Source of the DNA: an uncultured Oscillospiraceae bacterium
GTDB taxonomy: Bacteria; Bacillota; Clostridia; Oscillospirales; Oscillospiraceae
Length of the DNA: 64,000 bases
Direction: 5' to 3'
Assembly (NCBI GenBank): GCA_910588495.1
Contig: CAJUPU010000005.1
Span: forward strand, 1-64,000
Part shown: one piece after another, positions 63,065-64,000 of the stretch
Layout: each line of letters begins with the position of its first letter
Position numbering within the stretch: the stretch's first letter is position 1
Program-made: the position numbers and the translations under genes
Notes under the pieces: generated by a model
What the model saw: only the letters and a program-made list of their open reading frames with translations
What the model was told of the DNA's origin: nothing
Database searches by the model: none

Positions 63065-64000
63065 CTATATGCTTTGTGAGCCACCCTCCGGCCGATCCCT
63101 GGAAGGCGGGCGGTCCAGGGCATACTTTTCCAGATAGCGCCGGTAGTGGGACCGGAATTCGGGGCCGGACTCACGGGGGGCGTGTCGGTCCTGCTCCAGC
63201 ACGGCCTCGGCGATGTTGGAGCAGTGGTCCGCCGCCCGCTCCAGGTCGGTGAGCAGGTCGGACCACACGAAGCCCGCCTCGATGGTGCACCCGCCCCGCT
63301 GGAGACGGAGGATGTGGCTGGTGCGCAGCTGTTCCTTCAGCTGGTCGATGACCTCCTCCAGGGGGGCCACCAGGGCGGCCCGCTCCCGGTCCCCCTCCAG
63401 CCAGGCGGCGGTGGACAGCTCCAGGATCTCGCCGACGGCGCCGGTGAGCACCTCCAGCTCCCGCCGGGCGGCGGGGGTGAAGCGGATGCCCTTTTTGTGC
63501 AGCTCCTCGGCGGACTCCACCAGGTTCTCCCCGTGGTCGGAGATCCGCTCCAGGTCCCCGATGAGCTTGAGCAGCCGGGCGGCCTGGGCGCTGTCCGCCC
63601 CGCCGATGGGCCGGGCGCTGAGCTGGACCAGATAGGCGCTCAAGATGTCCTCATAGTGGTCGGTCTTGTCCTCCCGCTCCCGGACCGACGCCGCCAGGGC
63701 GGGGGAGAAGTCCCGCACCGCCGCCATGCCCTCCCGCAGTGCTGCCCCGGCGGTCTGGGCCATGTCCGCCGCCACCCCCCGGCACCGCTCCAGGGCCACC
63801 GGGGGCGCGGCCAGCAGCCGGGGGTCCAGCTCGGCGGGGGGCTCGGGTCTGGGGCCGTCGGGGATTAGCCGGGCGACCAGGCCCTCGAAACAGCCGGACA
63901 GGGGCAGGAGCAGCAGGGTGCACAGCAGGTTGAAGCCGGTGTGGACGGCGGCGATGCCCGCCAGGGAGGCGGGGGAGGCCAGGATCGGGGGGCGCAGGGC
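63065..64000 (-). CDS. Na/Pi cotransporter family protein, 3' part
   Basis: 312 residues are visible; the start is beyond the window edge. The first ~40 residues are the last membrane helices of a NptA-type transporter (AGIAAVHTGFNLLCTLLLLPL). After a Pro-rich linker comes a PhoU-like helical domain (~95-290): MAQTAGAALREGMAAVRDF, KLIGDLERISDHGENLVE, DLLTDLERAADHCSNIAEAVLE, with the acidic E/DxxxD patterns of PhoU. Imports phosphate with sodium, or senses it. Frame is open to the end of the window. Confidence 0.85.
   Translation of the reverse strand, partial: ALRPPILASPASLAGIAAVHTGFNLLCTLLLLPLSGCFEGLVARLIPDGPRPEPPAELDPRLLAAPPVALERCRGVAADMAQTAGAALREGMAAVRDFSPALAASVREREDKTDHYEDILSAYLVQLSARPIGGADSAQAARLLKLIGDLERISDHGENLVESAEELHKKGIRFTPAARRELEVLTGAVGEILELSTAAWLEGDRERAALVAPLEEVIDQLKEQLRTSHILRLQRGGCTIEAGFVWSDLLTDLERAADHCSNIAEAVLEQDRHAPRESGPEFRSHYRRYLEKYALDRPPSRDRPEGGSQSI

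Noticed and set aside
60121..63252. 1,043-aa open frame opposite the Sel1 gene
   Set aside because: Its repeats are the reverse reading of the Sel1 repeats; no start signal and no known fold.

Overview
The window comes from a GC-rich, spore-forming Firmicute of the Oscillospiraceae type (Flavonifractor/Lawsonibacter/Oscillibacter-like). This is judged from the complete spoIIIA operon, other sporulation-type proteins, the DapL route to diaminopimelate, a tyrosine T-box, and the gene order nusB-xseAB-ispA-dxs-tlyA-nadK-argR-recN. Genus is an inference from gene content; no database search was possible.

Region 1 (1-12.1 kb) is GC-rich core. A tandem structured repeat (1-290) precedes deoC and a BMP-type nucleoside ABC transporter (lipoprotein, double ATPase, two permeases). 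A leftward cluster follows: a CmpB-like membrane protein, a DUF4364 protein, two peptidoglycan-binding proteins (one with a SpoIID-like core) and a small beta-domain protein. Then come rex and a translationally coupled S-layer-homology protein.

Region 2 (12.2-27.2 kb) is a markedly AT-richer island between a tRNA-Arg gene and the 3' end of ppdK. Its right part is a tight leftward operon tnsA-tnsB-tnsC-tniQ/tnsD of a Tn7-like transposon. The cargo is an AbiTii protein, an ImmA/IrrE peptidase with a DUF4411/PIN partner, an XRE regulator divergent from a 912-aa SLOG-helicase fusion, a possible replication initiator, a small coiled-coil protein and an FtsK-like translocase. The tnsA-proximal end lies about 15 bp beyond the ppdK stop codon, which recalls how Tn7 sits downstream of glmS. 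A 61-bp near-identical direct repeat (57/61) occurs at both sides of the island.

Region 3 (27.2-53.2 kb) is core again: ppdK, glnA, dapF, dapL, a MITE-like element, spoIIIAA-AH, asp23, nusB, a TsaD-like paralogue, xseA, xseB, ispA, a DUF212 protein, dxs, tlyA, nadK, argR, recN and a HAD phosphatase. Then follow a T-box-controlled Nudix-tyrS operon and a low-GC membrane-protein gene that looks acquired.

Region 4 (53.2-64 kb) holds a leftward asd-dapA-dapB-cytidine deaminase-tautomerase cluster, a second SpoIID-family gene coupled to queA, a 1,072-aa Sel1-repeat protein built from six 108-residue blocks, and the 3' part of a Na/Pi cotransporter gene that runs off the window.

Taken together, asd, dapA, dapB, dapL and dapF give every step from aspartyl phosphate to meso-diaminopimelate, which feeds lysine and peptidoglycan. 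deoC, the nucleoside transporter and the cytidine deaminase suggest nucleoside scavenging. The island looks like a defence and replication cargo carried by a Tn7-like element.
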